Shown in pieces: positions 34,404 through 42,119 of a stretch of DNA of 64,000 bases. Position 1 is the stretch's first letter. The number at the start of each line of letters is the position of its first letter. The notes under the pieces were generated by a model. The model saw nothing but the letters and a program-made list of their open reading frames with translations, did no database searches and was not told where the DNA came from. The stretch spans positions 12,989 through 76,988 of the forward strand of contig CALEJF010000008.1 in NCBI GenBank assembly GCA_937898625.1, read 5' to 3'. This DNA is from an uncultured Clostridia bacterium. GTDB taxonomy: Bacteria; Bacillota; Clostridia; Oscillospirales; Acutalibacteraceae. The translations under genes were made by a program, and so were the position numbers.

Positions 34404-35171
34404 ATGTTTACTGTTCTTAATGTTACAGAGAGAAAGAATAACATTCTCGAAAAGATTTTCGGAGGGCTTATAAAGGATGAATATGAGGTTAAAACTGTTG
34501 CGATTTATAAAGGAGCACCGTTTTATCAGTTGGATGTCCGTGTAGGCAAAAGGGGATTGGACACTCAAAGAATTGTTGATTGTGTTGGCAAATGTTCAAG
34601 ACGACTTGTAACCAACGATTTCAATTTATTGCCAAATAATAAGGAGTTGGGACTTTTTAAAAGCAATAAACTATATGGCAGAATGATGCGAAATACATTT
34701 CTGACAATTCTATATAATAACGGAATAAATAAAAGTCCTCTGCCAATTTGCATAATTGATAAAAACGCCAATAATACAGATTTTGCGGAAAAACTTTGTG
34801 AATATGCCTCATCCCTTACCATAATCACTGACAAGAGGGATAAATACAATCCGATTTGTGAACGGATAACGGAAGAAACCGGACTTTGTCCAATGGTTAA
34901 AAGTGAAAGTACGGACGAAAGAGTTGTCATTGACCTTGATAACAATCTTATGAAGATTTGTTTGGAGAATGAAGAAAAGACAGTGGAGAATGGTGAGGAT
35001 TTTACTGTGCCTGAAATTTACAACTACCTTAAACCGCAAAGCATAGATAAGTATGATTTTTATTCTGCAGTATATGAACTGTGTGGCATTTTCGCCCTTG
35101 CAGATTGCAATTTTGAAACCATATGGATGAATAATGAAAAAAAGAGTGTGGCAGATGTTCATTTCTCTTGA
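34404..35171 (+). CDS. Conserved hypothetical protein, unknown
   Basis: I do not recognise this 255-residue protein. It has no signal peptide or membrane segment and appears cytosolic. The N-terminal 75 residues (MFTVLNVTERKNNILEKIFG) may form an alpha/beta domain. A hydrophobic strand pattern (SPLPICIIDKNANNTDFAEK, then LTIITDKRD) near 110-150 suggests a Rossmann-like half, with DERVVIDLDNN near 185. The C-terminal 60 residues contain FYSAVYELCGIFALADC. ATG 34404 has GGAGGGA eight bases upstream. Its stop codon overlaps the -35 box of the greA promoter. Confidence 0.6.
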   Translation: MFTVLNVTERKNNILEKIFGGLIKDEYEVKTVAIYKGAPFYQLDVRVGKRGLDTQRIVDCVGKCSRRLVTNDFNLLPNNKELGLFKSNKLYGRMMRNTFLTILYNNGINKSPLPICIIDKNANNTDFAEKLCEYASSLTIITDKRDKYNPICERITEETGLCPMVKSESTDERVVIDLDNNLMKICLENEEKTVENGEDFTVPEIYNYLKPQSIDKYDFYSAVYELCGIFALADCNFETIWMNNEKKSVADVHFS

Positions 35172-35234
35172 CATAAATGGAAATATTGAATATAATATAT
35201 TCTAATTGGGGCAGTATAACTGCTTGTTTAGTTA
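35168..35234 (+). promoter_or_regulatory. Perfect consensus promoter and structured leader for greA-lysS
   Basis: TTGACA (35168-35173), a 17-base spacer and TATAAT (35191-35196) form a consensus promoter whose -35 box includes the stop codon of the preceding gene. The leader can pair GGGCA..ATAACT (from 35209) with AGTTATGCCC (to 35234), an imperfect hairpin without a T tract. The start of greA lies 33 bases further on. Confidence 0.8.
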
Positions 35235-35267
35235 TGCCCAAAATCCGAATTTAAAGGAGTTTTAAAA

Positions 35268-35735
35268 ATGGCAGAAACATTACTCACAATAGAAGCTCTC
35301 AAGCAGCTTGAAGCTGAACTTGAGGATTTAAAGGTCAATGGCAGAAAAGAAGCCGCAGAAAAAATCAAGCTTGCAAAGAGTTTTGGCGACTTGTCAGAAA
35401 ACAGTGAATATGACGAGGCTATGAATGACCAGGCTAAACTTGAAGCAAGAATCAGTGAAATTGAGTACATTATCAAAAATGCAAAGATTCTTGATGTTGA
35501 ATCACTTGGTAACGAGAATGTTCATATCGGTTCAACTGTAAAACTTACAGACAAAAAGAAAAAGTCATACACTTATACAATCGTAGGCTTTGCACAGGCT
35601 GACCCTGCTGCAGGTAAGATTTCAGACGAATCACCTGTTGGTAAAGCACTTATCGGTCACAAAAAAGGTGATAAGGTTACTATTGAAGTACCAAACGGCA
35701 CACTTGAGTTTAAAATCGTAGAAATCACAAGATAA
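35268..35735 (+). CDS. greA: GreA, transcription elongation factor
   Basis: GreA rescues backtracked RNA polymerase by stimulating transcript cleavage. The N-terminal coiled coil (residues 1-75) holds the conserved LSENSEYDEA tip with acidic residues, and the C-terminal FKBP-like domain carries ISDESPVGKALIGHKKGD. The 155 residues are typical. AAAGGAG precedes the ATG. lysS starts 12 bases after its stop, and the greA-lysS pair is common in Firmicutes. Confidence 0.96.
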   Translation: MAETLLTIEALKQLEAELEDLKVNGRKEAAEKIKLAKSFGDLSENSEYDEAMNDQAKLEARISEIEYIIKNAKILDVESLGNENVHIGSTVKLTDKKKKSYTYTIVGFAQADPAAGKISDESPVGKALIGHKKGDKVTIEVPNGTLEFKIVEITR

Positions 35736-35747
35736 GGAAGAAATAAA

Positions 35748-37241
35748 ATGGCAGATAACATTAAGCAAAATCAGCCTGAAATTGATTTGGGTGAACAGCA
35801 AAGAATCCGTCAGGAAAAATTAAAGGCTTTGCAGGATGAGGGTAAGGACCCATTTGTAATTACAAAATATGACCAGACACACCACAGTGCAGATGTTAAA
35901 GATAATTTTGACCAGCTCGAGGGCAAAACTGTACGCGTTGCAGGTCGTATGATGTCAAAGCGTGTTATGGGTAAGGCATCTTTCTGTAACATTCAGGACT
36001 TGAAGGGTAATATTCAGTCATATGTAGCACGCGACAGCATCGGCGAAGAAGAGTATAAAGGCTTCAAAAAACTTGATATCGGTGATATCATCGGTATTGA
36101 GGGTGAAGTTTTCAGAACAAAAACAGGTGAGATTTCAATCCACGCAACTAATGTAACTCTCCTTTCAAAGAGTTTGCAGATTCTTCCCGAAAAGTTCCAC
36201 GGTCTTACAAATACTGATATGAGATATCGTCAGAGATATATTGACCTTATTATGAATCAGGAGTCAAAACAGACTCTCATTAACCGTTCAAAGATTATCA
36301 GTGCAGTTCGTAGATACCTTGACGGTGAAGGCTTTATGGAAGTTGAAACACCAATGCTTGTTTACAATGCAGGTGGTGCGGCAGCAAGACCATTTGAAAC
36401 ACATTTCAATGCACTTGATACAGACATCAAACTCCGTATTTCTCTTGAACTTTACTTAAAGCGTCTTATCGTTGGCGGTATGGAAAGAGTTTACGAAATC
36501 GGTCGTGTTTTCCGTAACGAAGGTCTTGACACTCGCCATAATCCTGAATTTACACTTATGGAACTTTATCAGGCATATACTGACTACCACGGTATGATGG
36601 ATTTGACAGAGAATCTTTACCGTTATGTAGCACAGGAAGTTCTCGGCACAACAAAAATCGTATTCAACGGAATTGAAATGGATTTAGGTAAGCCATTTGA
36701 GAGAATCACAATGCTTGATGCAGTTAAAAAGTATTCAGGTGTTGACTTTAACGAAATCAACTCAACAGAAGAAGCTCACGCAGTAGCAAAAGAGCATCAT
36801 ATTGAGTTTGAAAAGCATCACAAGAAGGGTGACATTCTCAATCTTTTCTTTGAAGAATTTGTTGAAGAACATCTTGTTCAGCCAACATTTGTTATGGACC
36901 ATCCGATTGAGATTTCTCCACTTACAAAGAAAAAGCCTGAAGACCCTAACTATGTTGAGCGTTTTGAATTCTTTATGAATGGTTGGGAAATGGCAAATGC
37001 TTATTCAGAGCTTAACGACCCAATCGACCAGAGAGAAAGATTCAAAGCACAGGAAGAACTTTTAGCTCTCGGCGACGAAGAGGCTAACACAACTGATGAG
37101 GACTTCCTTTATGCCCTTGAATTGGGTATGCCACCAACAGGCGGTATCGGTTTCGGTATTGACCGTATGACAATGCTCTTAACAGACAGTCAGGCAATCC
37201 GTGATGTAATTCTTTTCCCAACAATGAAACCACTTGACTGA
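35748..37241 (+). CDS. lysS: LysS, class II lysyl-tRNA synthetase
   Basis: This enzyme charges tRNA-Lys. An N-terminal OB-fold anticodon domain (about 60-165, VRVAGRMMSKRVMGK) is followed by the class II core: motif 1 in FMEVETPMLVYNAGGAAARPF, motif 2 in YEIGRVFRNEGLDTRHNPEF and motif 3 in GGIGFGIDRM. At 497 residues it is complete, ending PTMKPLD. The last 23 coding bases are duplicated at 61264-61286, so this 3' end looks like an integration site that leaves the protein unchanged. Confidence 0.97.
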   Translation: MADNIKQNQPEIDLGEQQRIRQEKLKALQDEGKDPFVITKYDQTHHSADVKDNFDQLEGKTVRVAGRMMSKRVMGKASFCNIQDLKGNIQSYVARDSIGEEEYKGFKKLDIGDIIGIEGEVFRTKTGEISIHATNVTLLSKSLQILPEKFHGLTNTDMRYRQRYIDLIMNQESKQTLINRSKIISAVRRYLDGEGFMEVETPMLVYNAGGAAARPFETHFNALDTDIKLRISLELYLKRLIVGGMERVYEIGRVFRNEGLDTRHNPEFTLMELYQAYTDYHGMMDLTENLYRYVAQEVLGTTKIVFNGIEMDLGKPFERITMLDAVKKYSGVDFNEINSTEEAHAVAKEHHIEFEKHHKKGDILNLFFEEFVEEHLVQPTFVMDHPIEISPLTKKKPEDPNYVERFEFFMNGWEMANAYSELNDPIDQRERFKAQEELLALGDEEANTTDEDFLYALELGMPPTGGIGFGIDRMTMLLTDSQAIRDVILFPTMKPLD

Positions 37242-37245
37242 TAAA
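37218..37245. other. Probable attL: left copy of the duplicated lysS 3' end
   Basis: Bases 37218-37240 are identical to 61264-61286 and are followed in both places by one mismatch and ATAA. The duplicated segment encodes the last residues PTMKPLD. With the integrase remnant beside the right copy, this is best read as the left junction of an integrated element. Two tandem copies of TTTTACGACA (37306-37315 and 37317-37326, 11-base period) just inside the junction resemble integrase arm sites. Confidence 0.75.
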
Positions 37246-37345
37246 ATCCTCAAAACCCACGCAATATCAAGGAATTTGAGAGATAGTTGAAATTGTAAAA
37301 TTCAGTTTTACGACACTTTTACGACAAAGCAATATGTGATATAGC

Positions 37346-37378
37346 AAAAGGGAGTAGTTTTTCTGCTCTCTTTTCATT
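37346..37378 (+). terminator. Terminator at the island's left edge
   Basis: AAAGGGAGTAG pairs imperfectly with CTGCTCTCTTT across a five-T loop and runs into TTTTCATTTTT. The regulatory palindrome begins immediately after this T-rich stretch. Confidence 0.6.
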
Positions 37379-37379
37379 T

Positions 37380-37423
37380 TTGCACTAAAGTACAATGTAA
37401 TTTGGAATAATTAGTTTTATAAT
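37380..37423 (+). promoter_or_regulatory. Island operator-promoter, copy 1
   Basis: TTGCACTAAAGTACAA (37380-37395), a 7-2-7 inverted repeat, followed by TGTAA, with TATAAT at 37418-37423. From the T of TGCACT to the first base of the -10 is 37 bases, as in all six copies. There is no recognisable -35 hexamer. It drives the DUF5067-type lipoprotein gene. Confidence 0.85.
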
Positions 37424-37486
37424 ACAATTGATGTATTGGAGAACAATGCATCAAATATCTCTAAAAAATATAGGAGAGTGGATATT

Positions 37487-38464
37487 ATGAAAAAAATTCT
37501 TGCGATTATGTTAGCACTTGTAATGTTATTGACACTTGCAGCATGTGGCGGCAACAAAGACAACAATGGTGGCGAAACACCATCAGGTAATGATGCAGAA
37601 CAGACAACAGAAGCTCCAAAGGATACATCCCTTGCAAAGGGTGAATGGTCAAACAAATCAGGTGCATTTGCACTCGCACTTGTTGGTGCAGAACTCTTTG
37701 ATGATGAAGATGGCGAAAAGGCTATTCGTGTTTACTTTGATTTCACAAATAAGCAATCTAGCTACACAACAAGCTTTACTGACGAAAAAAATGATATTAC
37801 ACTTACTCAGAACGGTGAAGAACTTGATGATACAAGAGCTGTTTATGGTGAGGATGTTGCTGAAGTTGAAAACCACAAGAAAAATGTTCGTCCGGGTGTG
37901 ACAATCCGTTGCGTTGGTGAATATGTACTCAATGCTGAAACAGGTAAGGTTGCACTTGAAGTTACAGCACATAATACAGATACTGCAGTTCTTACTTATG
38001 AACTTGACCTTGCAGCACTTCCTGGTGCACCAAAAGAAGCATTTGTTGCAAAGGAAATTGCAGCTCCTGATTTCAACAACGGTTGGCCTGAAAGCGGTCA
38101 GATTGCACACTATTACACAGGTAAGGGTATGCATAACTTCGCAATCAAGAATGCTGAATTTGTAGATGGAACAAAGGATACAAAGCTTATCAGAGTATTC
38201 TTTGAATTCACAAACAATACTGAAGATGCAACAGATTTATTTGATGCTATCGACCTTAGAATTTTCCAGGATGGTATTCAGCTCTTAGAGGGTCAGTCAG
38301 CACAGCTTTGTGAAACAGACCTTGCTTTCTCAAGAGATGTTGAACCCGGTCAGACAGTAACAGTTTCTAATGTATATATCCTTACATCAGATTCTCCTGT
38401 CGAAGTTGAAGCAAATGACATCTGGAATGATACAGGTGTTGCAAAGCAGTTCAAGGTTCAGTAA
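37487..38464 (+). CDS. Lipoprotein with two DUF5067-like domains
   Basis: This 325-residue exported lipoprotein has a signal peptide with lipobox TLAAC (residues 16-20), then a Gly/Asn/Thr-rich linker and two immunoglobulin-like repeats. Each repeat has a strand pattern of the DUF5067 type (KAIRVYFDFTNKQSSYTTSF near 85; KLIRVFFEFTNNTEDATDLF near 232), which is common in Firmicutes cell-surface proteins of unknown role. The start is ATG 37487, eight bases after GGAGAG. It is the sole gene of its unit, between the first operator-promoter and a terminator at 38483. Confidence 0.82.
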   Translation: MKKILAIMLALVMLLTLAACGGNKDNNGGETPSGNDAEQTTEAPKDTSLAKGEWSNKSGAFALALVGAELFDDEDGEKAIRVYFDFTNKQSSYTTSFTDEKNDITLTQNGEELDDTRAVYGEDVAEVENHKKNVRPGVTIRCVGEYVLNAETGKVALEVTAHNTDTAVLTYELDLAALPGAPKEAFVAKEIAAPDFNNGWPESGQIAHYYTGKGMHNFAIKNAEFVDGTKDTKLIRVFFEFTNNTEDATDLFDAIDLRIFQDGIQLLEGQSAQLCETDLAFSRDVEPGQTVTVSNVYILTSDSPVEVEANDIWNDTGVAKQFKVQ

Positions 38465-38482
38465 TTCGAATAATATTTTATT

Positions 38483-38517
38483 GTGGCAGGGTGTAAAAAC
38501 TCTGCCATCTTTTTTGC
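38483..38517 (+). terminator. Terminator merging into operator copy 2
   Basis: TGGCAGGGT and ACTCTGCCA form a nine-base stem around a GTAAAA loop, followed by ATCTTTTTT. The T run continues directly into the second regulatory palindrome. Confidence 0.8.
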
Positions 38518-38557
38518 ACTAAAGTACAATTCATAAATCTAAAGACAGTGTTATAAT
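38514..38557 (+). promoter_or_regulatory. Island operator-promoter, copy 2
   Basis: TTGCACTAAAGTACAA at 38514-38529 and TATAAT at 38552-38557, with the same 37-base phasing. The bases at the -35 position (TTCATA) differ from copy 1, so it is the palindrome, not a -35 hexamer, that is conserved. It serves the PHP phosphoesterase gene. Confidence 0.85.
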
Positions 38558-38583
38558 AATTGAAGAAATAAGGAAGTGATATT

Positions 38584-39426
38584 ATGACATGTGACCTTCA
38601 TGTTCACTCAACGTTTTCCGACGGTACATTGACTCCTGCCGAACTTGTTCGACTTGCCGAAAAGGAGAAAATTTCTGCTGTTGCACTCTGTGACCATAAT
38701 ACCGTTGATGGACTGAAAGATTTTATTAATGCAGGTAAAAACAGTGACGTTATTACCATACCCGGAATCGAAATCTCTACCGAATTTAATAACAAAGAGC
38801 GACATATCCTTGGCTTATTTCTTTCTGAAGAAAAGTATGATGAAATATCACATATGATGGGCAAAATAAAGGTTTTTAAAGAGGAGAACAACGAAATTCT
38901 TGTCAGAAATCTTCGTAATGGAGGATATATGATTGATTATGACGAGATAAAATCCAAAAATGTGGGAGCATATATCAACCGAGCTCATATAGCAAAAGCA
39001 CTCGTTGAAAAAGGATATTTTGAAAGTATAAATGAGGCTTTCGCTAAGGTCTTATCTCCTGATGGTCCGTTTTATACACCATCCAAAAGGTTTAAAGCAC
39101 TTGAAATTATACAATATCTCAGCTCAATAGGTGCTGTGCCTGTATGTGCACATCCATTTCTTGGAATGAATACCCCTGAAGTTGATGAGTTTCTCCACTC
39201 TGCAAAGCAAAATGGTCTTGTGGGAATGGAAACAATATATTCCAAATACGACCAGGAAACAGAGAATACTGCAAAGAAGCTTGCTGAAAAACATGGCCTG
39301 CTCCAAAGTGGTGGCAGTGATTTTCACGGTGATAACAAACCTGACATTTCAATGGGTATAGGTAAAGGTAATCTTGTAATACCATATGAATTTTACGAAA
39401 AGTTAAAAAATGCCCGATATAAGTAG
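38584..39426 (+). CDS. PHP-domain phosphoesterase (RNase AM/YciV-like)
   Basis: This cytosolic metallophosphoesterase of the PHP family resembles YciV/TrpH-type enzymes, which remove phosphate from 3',5'-nucleoside bisphosphates or short RNAs. Metal-ligand motifs are in order: DLHVHSTFSDG at the N-terminus, LCDHNTVDGL near 37, PGIEIST near 61, the NRAHIAKAL region near 130, PVCAHPF near 195 and GSDFHGD near 245. At 280 residues it is full length. It sits behind operator copy 2 and is followed after 17 bases by a small membrane protein. Confidence 0.85.
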   Translation: MTCDLHVHSTFSDGTLTPAELVRLAEKEKISAVALCDHNTVDGLKDFINAGKNSDVITIPGIEISTEFNNKERHILGLFLSEEKYDEISHMMGKIKVFKEENNEILVRNLRNGGYMIDYDEIKSKNVGAYINRAHIAKALVEKGYFESINEAFAKVLSPDGPFYTPSKRFKALEIIQYLSSIGAVPVCAHPFLGMNTPEVDEFLHSAKQNGLVGMETIYSKYDQETENTAKKLAEKHGLLQSGGSDFHGDNKPDISMGIGKGNLVIPYEFYEKLKNARYK

Positions 39427-39443
39427 TTTATGGGGTGGATTAT

Positions 39444-39869
39444 ATGAAAAAATTGATAATGTTTGGTCTTGTGTTAGCTTGTTTAGTGTTGATATGCATA
39501 TTTGGTTTAATTAAATTTAACTCAAATAAAGTTGATACTACAACACCAATTTTTGAAACACAGAATATAAAGAGTGTTACACTGTATCGACTTCCCGACA
39601 ATATAGACGGTGTCGAAGTTCCCACAGAACATATGAAAGAAATAACAGCATGGCTTGGGACTTTTACAGTTCGTGAAAAAGCTAAAGATGCAGATGTAGT
39701 GTGTGGTCTTAATATGTTCACTTTCAGAATTGAATACACAGACGGAACAGTTGTAACAAGTGGTACGGATACCACAACGATTGACGGAGTTATTTATTAT
39801 ACGAATAAAGGACGGCAACCTGATTGCATTGAAGAATTATTCAGAGCCAATCGCCCTGTGGAGGAATAA
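39444..39869 (+). CDS. Small membrane-anchored protein, unknown
   Basis: A 141-residue protein with one N-terminal membrane segment (residues 3-25) and a globular extracytoplasmic domain of about 110 residues containing SVTLYRLPDNIDGVEVP and YTDGTVVTSGTDTTTIDGV. There is no lipobox or catalytic motif that I recognise. GGGGTGG lies six bases before ATG 39444; GTG 39435 is a weaker alternative. It is co-directional with the PHP gene and probably shares its message. Confidence 0.65.
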   Translation: MKKLIMFGLVLACLVLICIFGLIKFNSNKVDTTTPIFETQNIKSVTLYRLPDNIDGVEVPTEHMKEITAWLGTFTVREKAKDADVVCGLNMFTFRIEYTDGTVVTSGTDTTTIDGVIYYTNKGRQPDCIEELFRANRPVEE

Positions 39870-39894
39870 ATTATAATTTACTGAAACGCCTTTT

Positions 39895-39938
39895 TTGCAC
39901 TAAAGTACGATGTGGAAAACGGCAAAAATTGTTATGAT
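39895..39938 (+). promoter_or_regulatory. Island operator-promoter, copy 3
   Basis: TTGCACTAAAGTACGA at 39895-39910 (one change in the right half-site) and TATGAT at 39933-39938, with the same phasing. A T6 run precedes it, but here I see no clear hairpin. It serves the first nucleotidase and pncC. Confidence 0.8.
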
Positions 39939-39972
39939 TACAAAAAGAAATTTTATGAATGTGGAATACGAT

Positions 39973-41442
39973 ATGAACAGATATAAAAAACTTACAATTC
40001 TTCACTCAAATGATATGCACGGTGACTTTCTTGCCGAAAATATTGACGATAACCTTATTGGTGGCGTCTCTATGCTTTCAGGTTTTGTCAATAAGGTAAG
40101 AAATGAAGAAAAGAACACATTGTACTGTATTGCAGGTGATATGTTTAGAGGCTCGGTTATTGACTCCGAGTTTAAAGGCATTTCAACAATAGAGATAATG
40201 AATATGTTGTCACCTGATGTGGTGACCATTGGTAATCACGAAACTGATTATGGTATTGCTCATCTGCTTTTTATTGAGAAATGTGCAAAATTTCCTATTA
40301 TCAATGCTAATCTTCACATTAAAACAAATGGGTCAAGGCTTTTTAAATCTCACCATATTTTTGAGATTGACGGAATGAAAATTCTGTTTGTTGGTATAAT
40401 CACCGAAAGTGTTATGAATCAAGCAAGAAATGAAGGTCTATTAGGTACTTTTCTTGATATTCAGGAAGCAGTTCAGGAAATAGGTAAGATTTGTGATACA
40501 TACAATGCAACCGATATTGACCTTACAGTTCTTATTACTCACATAGGATTTGAAGAAGACAAAAAACTTGCAGAGCAACTTAACCCTGCATGGGGTGTGG
40601 ATATTATCATTGGTGGTCATTCTCATACATTTATCACAGAACCTGCTGTTGTAAATGGTATTCCCGTTGTTCAGGCAGGTGTGGGAACAGATGGTATCGG
40701 CAGATTTGATTTGACCATTGATACTGATAATAATTGTCTTTCTGATTACAAATGGCAGTATTTACCTATAAATTCAGAAACCTGTCCACAGGACGAATCT
40801 ATTGATAGCTTACTTTCGTCATATAAGAATGTAACTGATATGAAATACAGTCGCGTTTTAACACGTTTTAAAAGAAAACTTACTCACCCTGACAGATTTA
40901 TGGAAACTGAACTTGGTGATTTATTCTGTGACATCCTTGCAGAAAAACTTGGTGTGGATATTATGTTCCTCGCATCGGGAAGTATCCGTAATGAAGAATT
41001 AGGTCCACTTGTACAATCTTTAAATCTTACGGAGTGTTTTCCATACGATGGTGTTGTAAATATGCTGACTGTTTCAGGACAACAATTACATAAAATGTTG
41101 AATTATATGTTGAGAAATGAAACTTTGGCAGGTCATACTTCTGGATTTTTTCAAATTTCAAGGAATTTAAGACTTACCTATGATGTTGCTCAATCAAAAA
41201 TTATTAATTTAACATTTAAAAGAAAACCTGTTGAAGATAATTCCTTTTATAGAATTGGTTTGCAACAATTTCAATACAGAAGTTTTGAAAAATACTTTAA
41301 TTTCCCGTTAAGCGAAGTTGAAGAAAAACACCCTACAAAAGTTATTGCAACATCCATAAGAGATATTCTTGAAGAGTATATGATTAATACACAGGGTATA
41401 GATATGCAGACTGATGGCAGAATAACAATAATAAGAAAATAA
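39973..41442 (+). CDS. Metallophosphatase/5'-nucleotidase family protein, paralogue 1
   Basis: This is a calcineurin-like metallophosphatase with a C-terminal 5'-nucleotidase domain. Motifs are SNDMHGDF at the start, AGDMFRGS near 50, GNHETDYG near 82, a conserved LTHIGFEEDK near 180 and GGHSHTF near 212. The C-terminal domain includes GDLFCDILAEKLGVDI and the SGSIRN-type region. There is no signal peptide, so it is likely cytosolic, unlike many secreted relatives. I choose ATG 39973 because earlier ATGs lie on or next to the predicted transcription start. It has 489 residues. A close paralogue is at 42120. The substrate is unknown; nucleotides are the family norm. Confidence 0.85.
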   Translation: MNRYKKLTILHSNDMHGDFLAENIDDNLIGGVSMLSGFVNKVRNEEKNTLYCIAGDMFRGSVIDSEFKGISTIEIMNMLSPDVVTIGNHETDYGIAHLLFIEKCAKFPIINANLHIKTNGSRLFKSHHIFEIDGMKILFVGIITESVMNQARNEGLLGTFLDIQEAVQEIGKICDTYNATDIDLTVLITHIGFEEDKKLAEQLNPAWGVDIIIGGHSHTFITEPAVVNGIPVVQAGVGTDGIGRFDLTIDTDNNCLSDYKWQYLPINSETCPQDESIDSLLSSYKNVTDMKYSRVLTRFKRKLTHPDRFMETELGDLFCDILAEKLGVDIMFLASGSIRNEELGPLVQSLNLTECFPYDGVVNMLTVSGQQLHKMLNYMLRNETLAGHTSGFFQISRNLRLTYDVAQSKIINLTFKRKPVEDNSFYRIGLQQFQYRSFEKYFNFPLSEVEEKHPTKVIATSIRDILEEYMINTQGIDMQTDGRITIIRK

Positions 41443-41458
41443 TGTGAGGTTGATTAAA

Positions 41459-41962
41459 TTGGCAAAAACATACAATGAACAGGAAACCAGAAATGATTAT
41501 AAAAAACTTACTGAAACATTGAGAGAAAAAAACATTTCAATTACAACAATGGAAAGTTGCACATCAGGACAGATTGCATCTCTTATAACAGATACGGAAG
41601 GTGCATCGGGAATTATGAAAGGTGCTTTTGTCACATATAGTAACGAAGCAAAAATAAAGCAGGGAGTACCGGAAGAAATAATCGATAAATATTCAGTTTA
41701 TTCAAAAGAAACCGCTTGTGCTATGGCTGATGCTTGTCGTAAAACATACAATGCTGATATCGGTGTTGGTGTAACAGGTTCAATGGGTAATGTTGACCCT
41801 GCAAATGCTGAAGCTTCAGTACCGGGACAAGTATGGTTTGCATTCAGCACAAAAGATAAGATTTATGATTTTTATCTTGAACTTGAACCTCAACCAACAC
41901 GTTTTGCTTATAAAATGGCTGTTGCTAAAGAAATAGTGGACGAACTCTTTAAGTTAATATGA
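41459..41962 (+). CDS. pncC: PncC/CinA C-terminal family amidohydrolase, island copy
   Basis: The family deamidates nicotinamide mononucleotide to nicotinate mononucleotide, recycling NAD by-products. The family motif ESCTSGQIASLITDTEGAS near residue 30 and GVTGSMGNVDP near 108 are present. The start is TTG 41459 with GAGGTTGA upstream, giving 167 residues that align with the second copy at 61425 from the N-terminus on. The two copies are about 70% identical by eye. It follows the nucleotidase by 16 bases, so both probably form one unit. Confidence 0.85.
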   Translation: MAKTYNEQETRNDYKKLTETLREKNISITTMESCTSGQIASLITDTEGASGIMKGAFVTYSNEAKIKQGVPEEIIDKYSVYSKETACAMADACRKTYNADIGVGVTGSMGNVDPANAEASVPGQVWFAFSTKDKIYDFYLELEPQPTRFAYKMAVAKEIVDELFKLI

Positions 41963-41970
41963 TTTTTGAA

Positions 41971-42001
41971 AAACGACAGGAAAAAATCTTGTCGTTTTTT
42001 A
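41971..42001 (+). terminator. Terminator after the island pncC
   Basis: AAAAACGACAGG and CTTGTCGTTTTTT pair around an A-rich loop and end in a T run. Operator copy 4 begins a few bases later. Confidence 0.85.
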
Positions 42002-42006
42002 CATTT

Positions 42007-42050
42007 CTGCACTAAAGTACAATGTTTAATTTTTTATTGTTTTATATAAT
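42007..42050 (+). promoter_or_regulatory. Island operator-promoter, copy 4
   Basis: CTGCACTAAAGTACAA at 42007-42022 (first base differs) and TATAAT at 42045-42050, with the same 37-base phasing. It heads an eight-gene stretch without an internal terminator that I can see, up to 50344. Confidence 0.85.
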
Positions 42051-42119
42051 TAAAGTGGAATATAACAGAATGGTGAAAATATACCTTTGATATTCTAAAA
42101 ATGGATTAAGGTGATAAAA

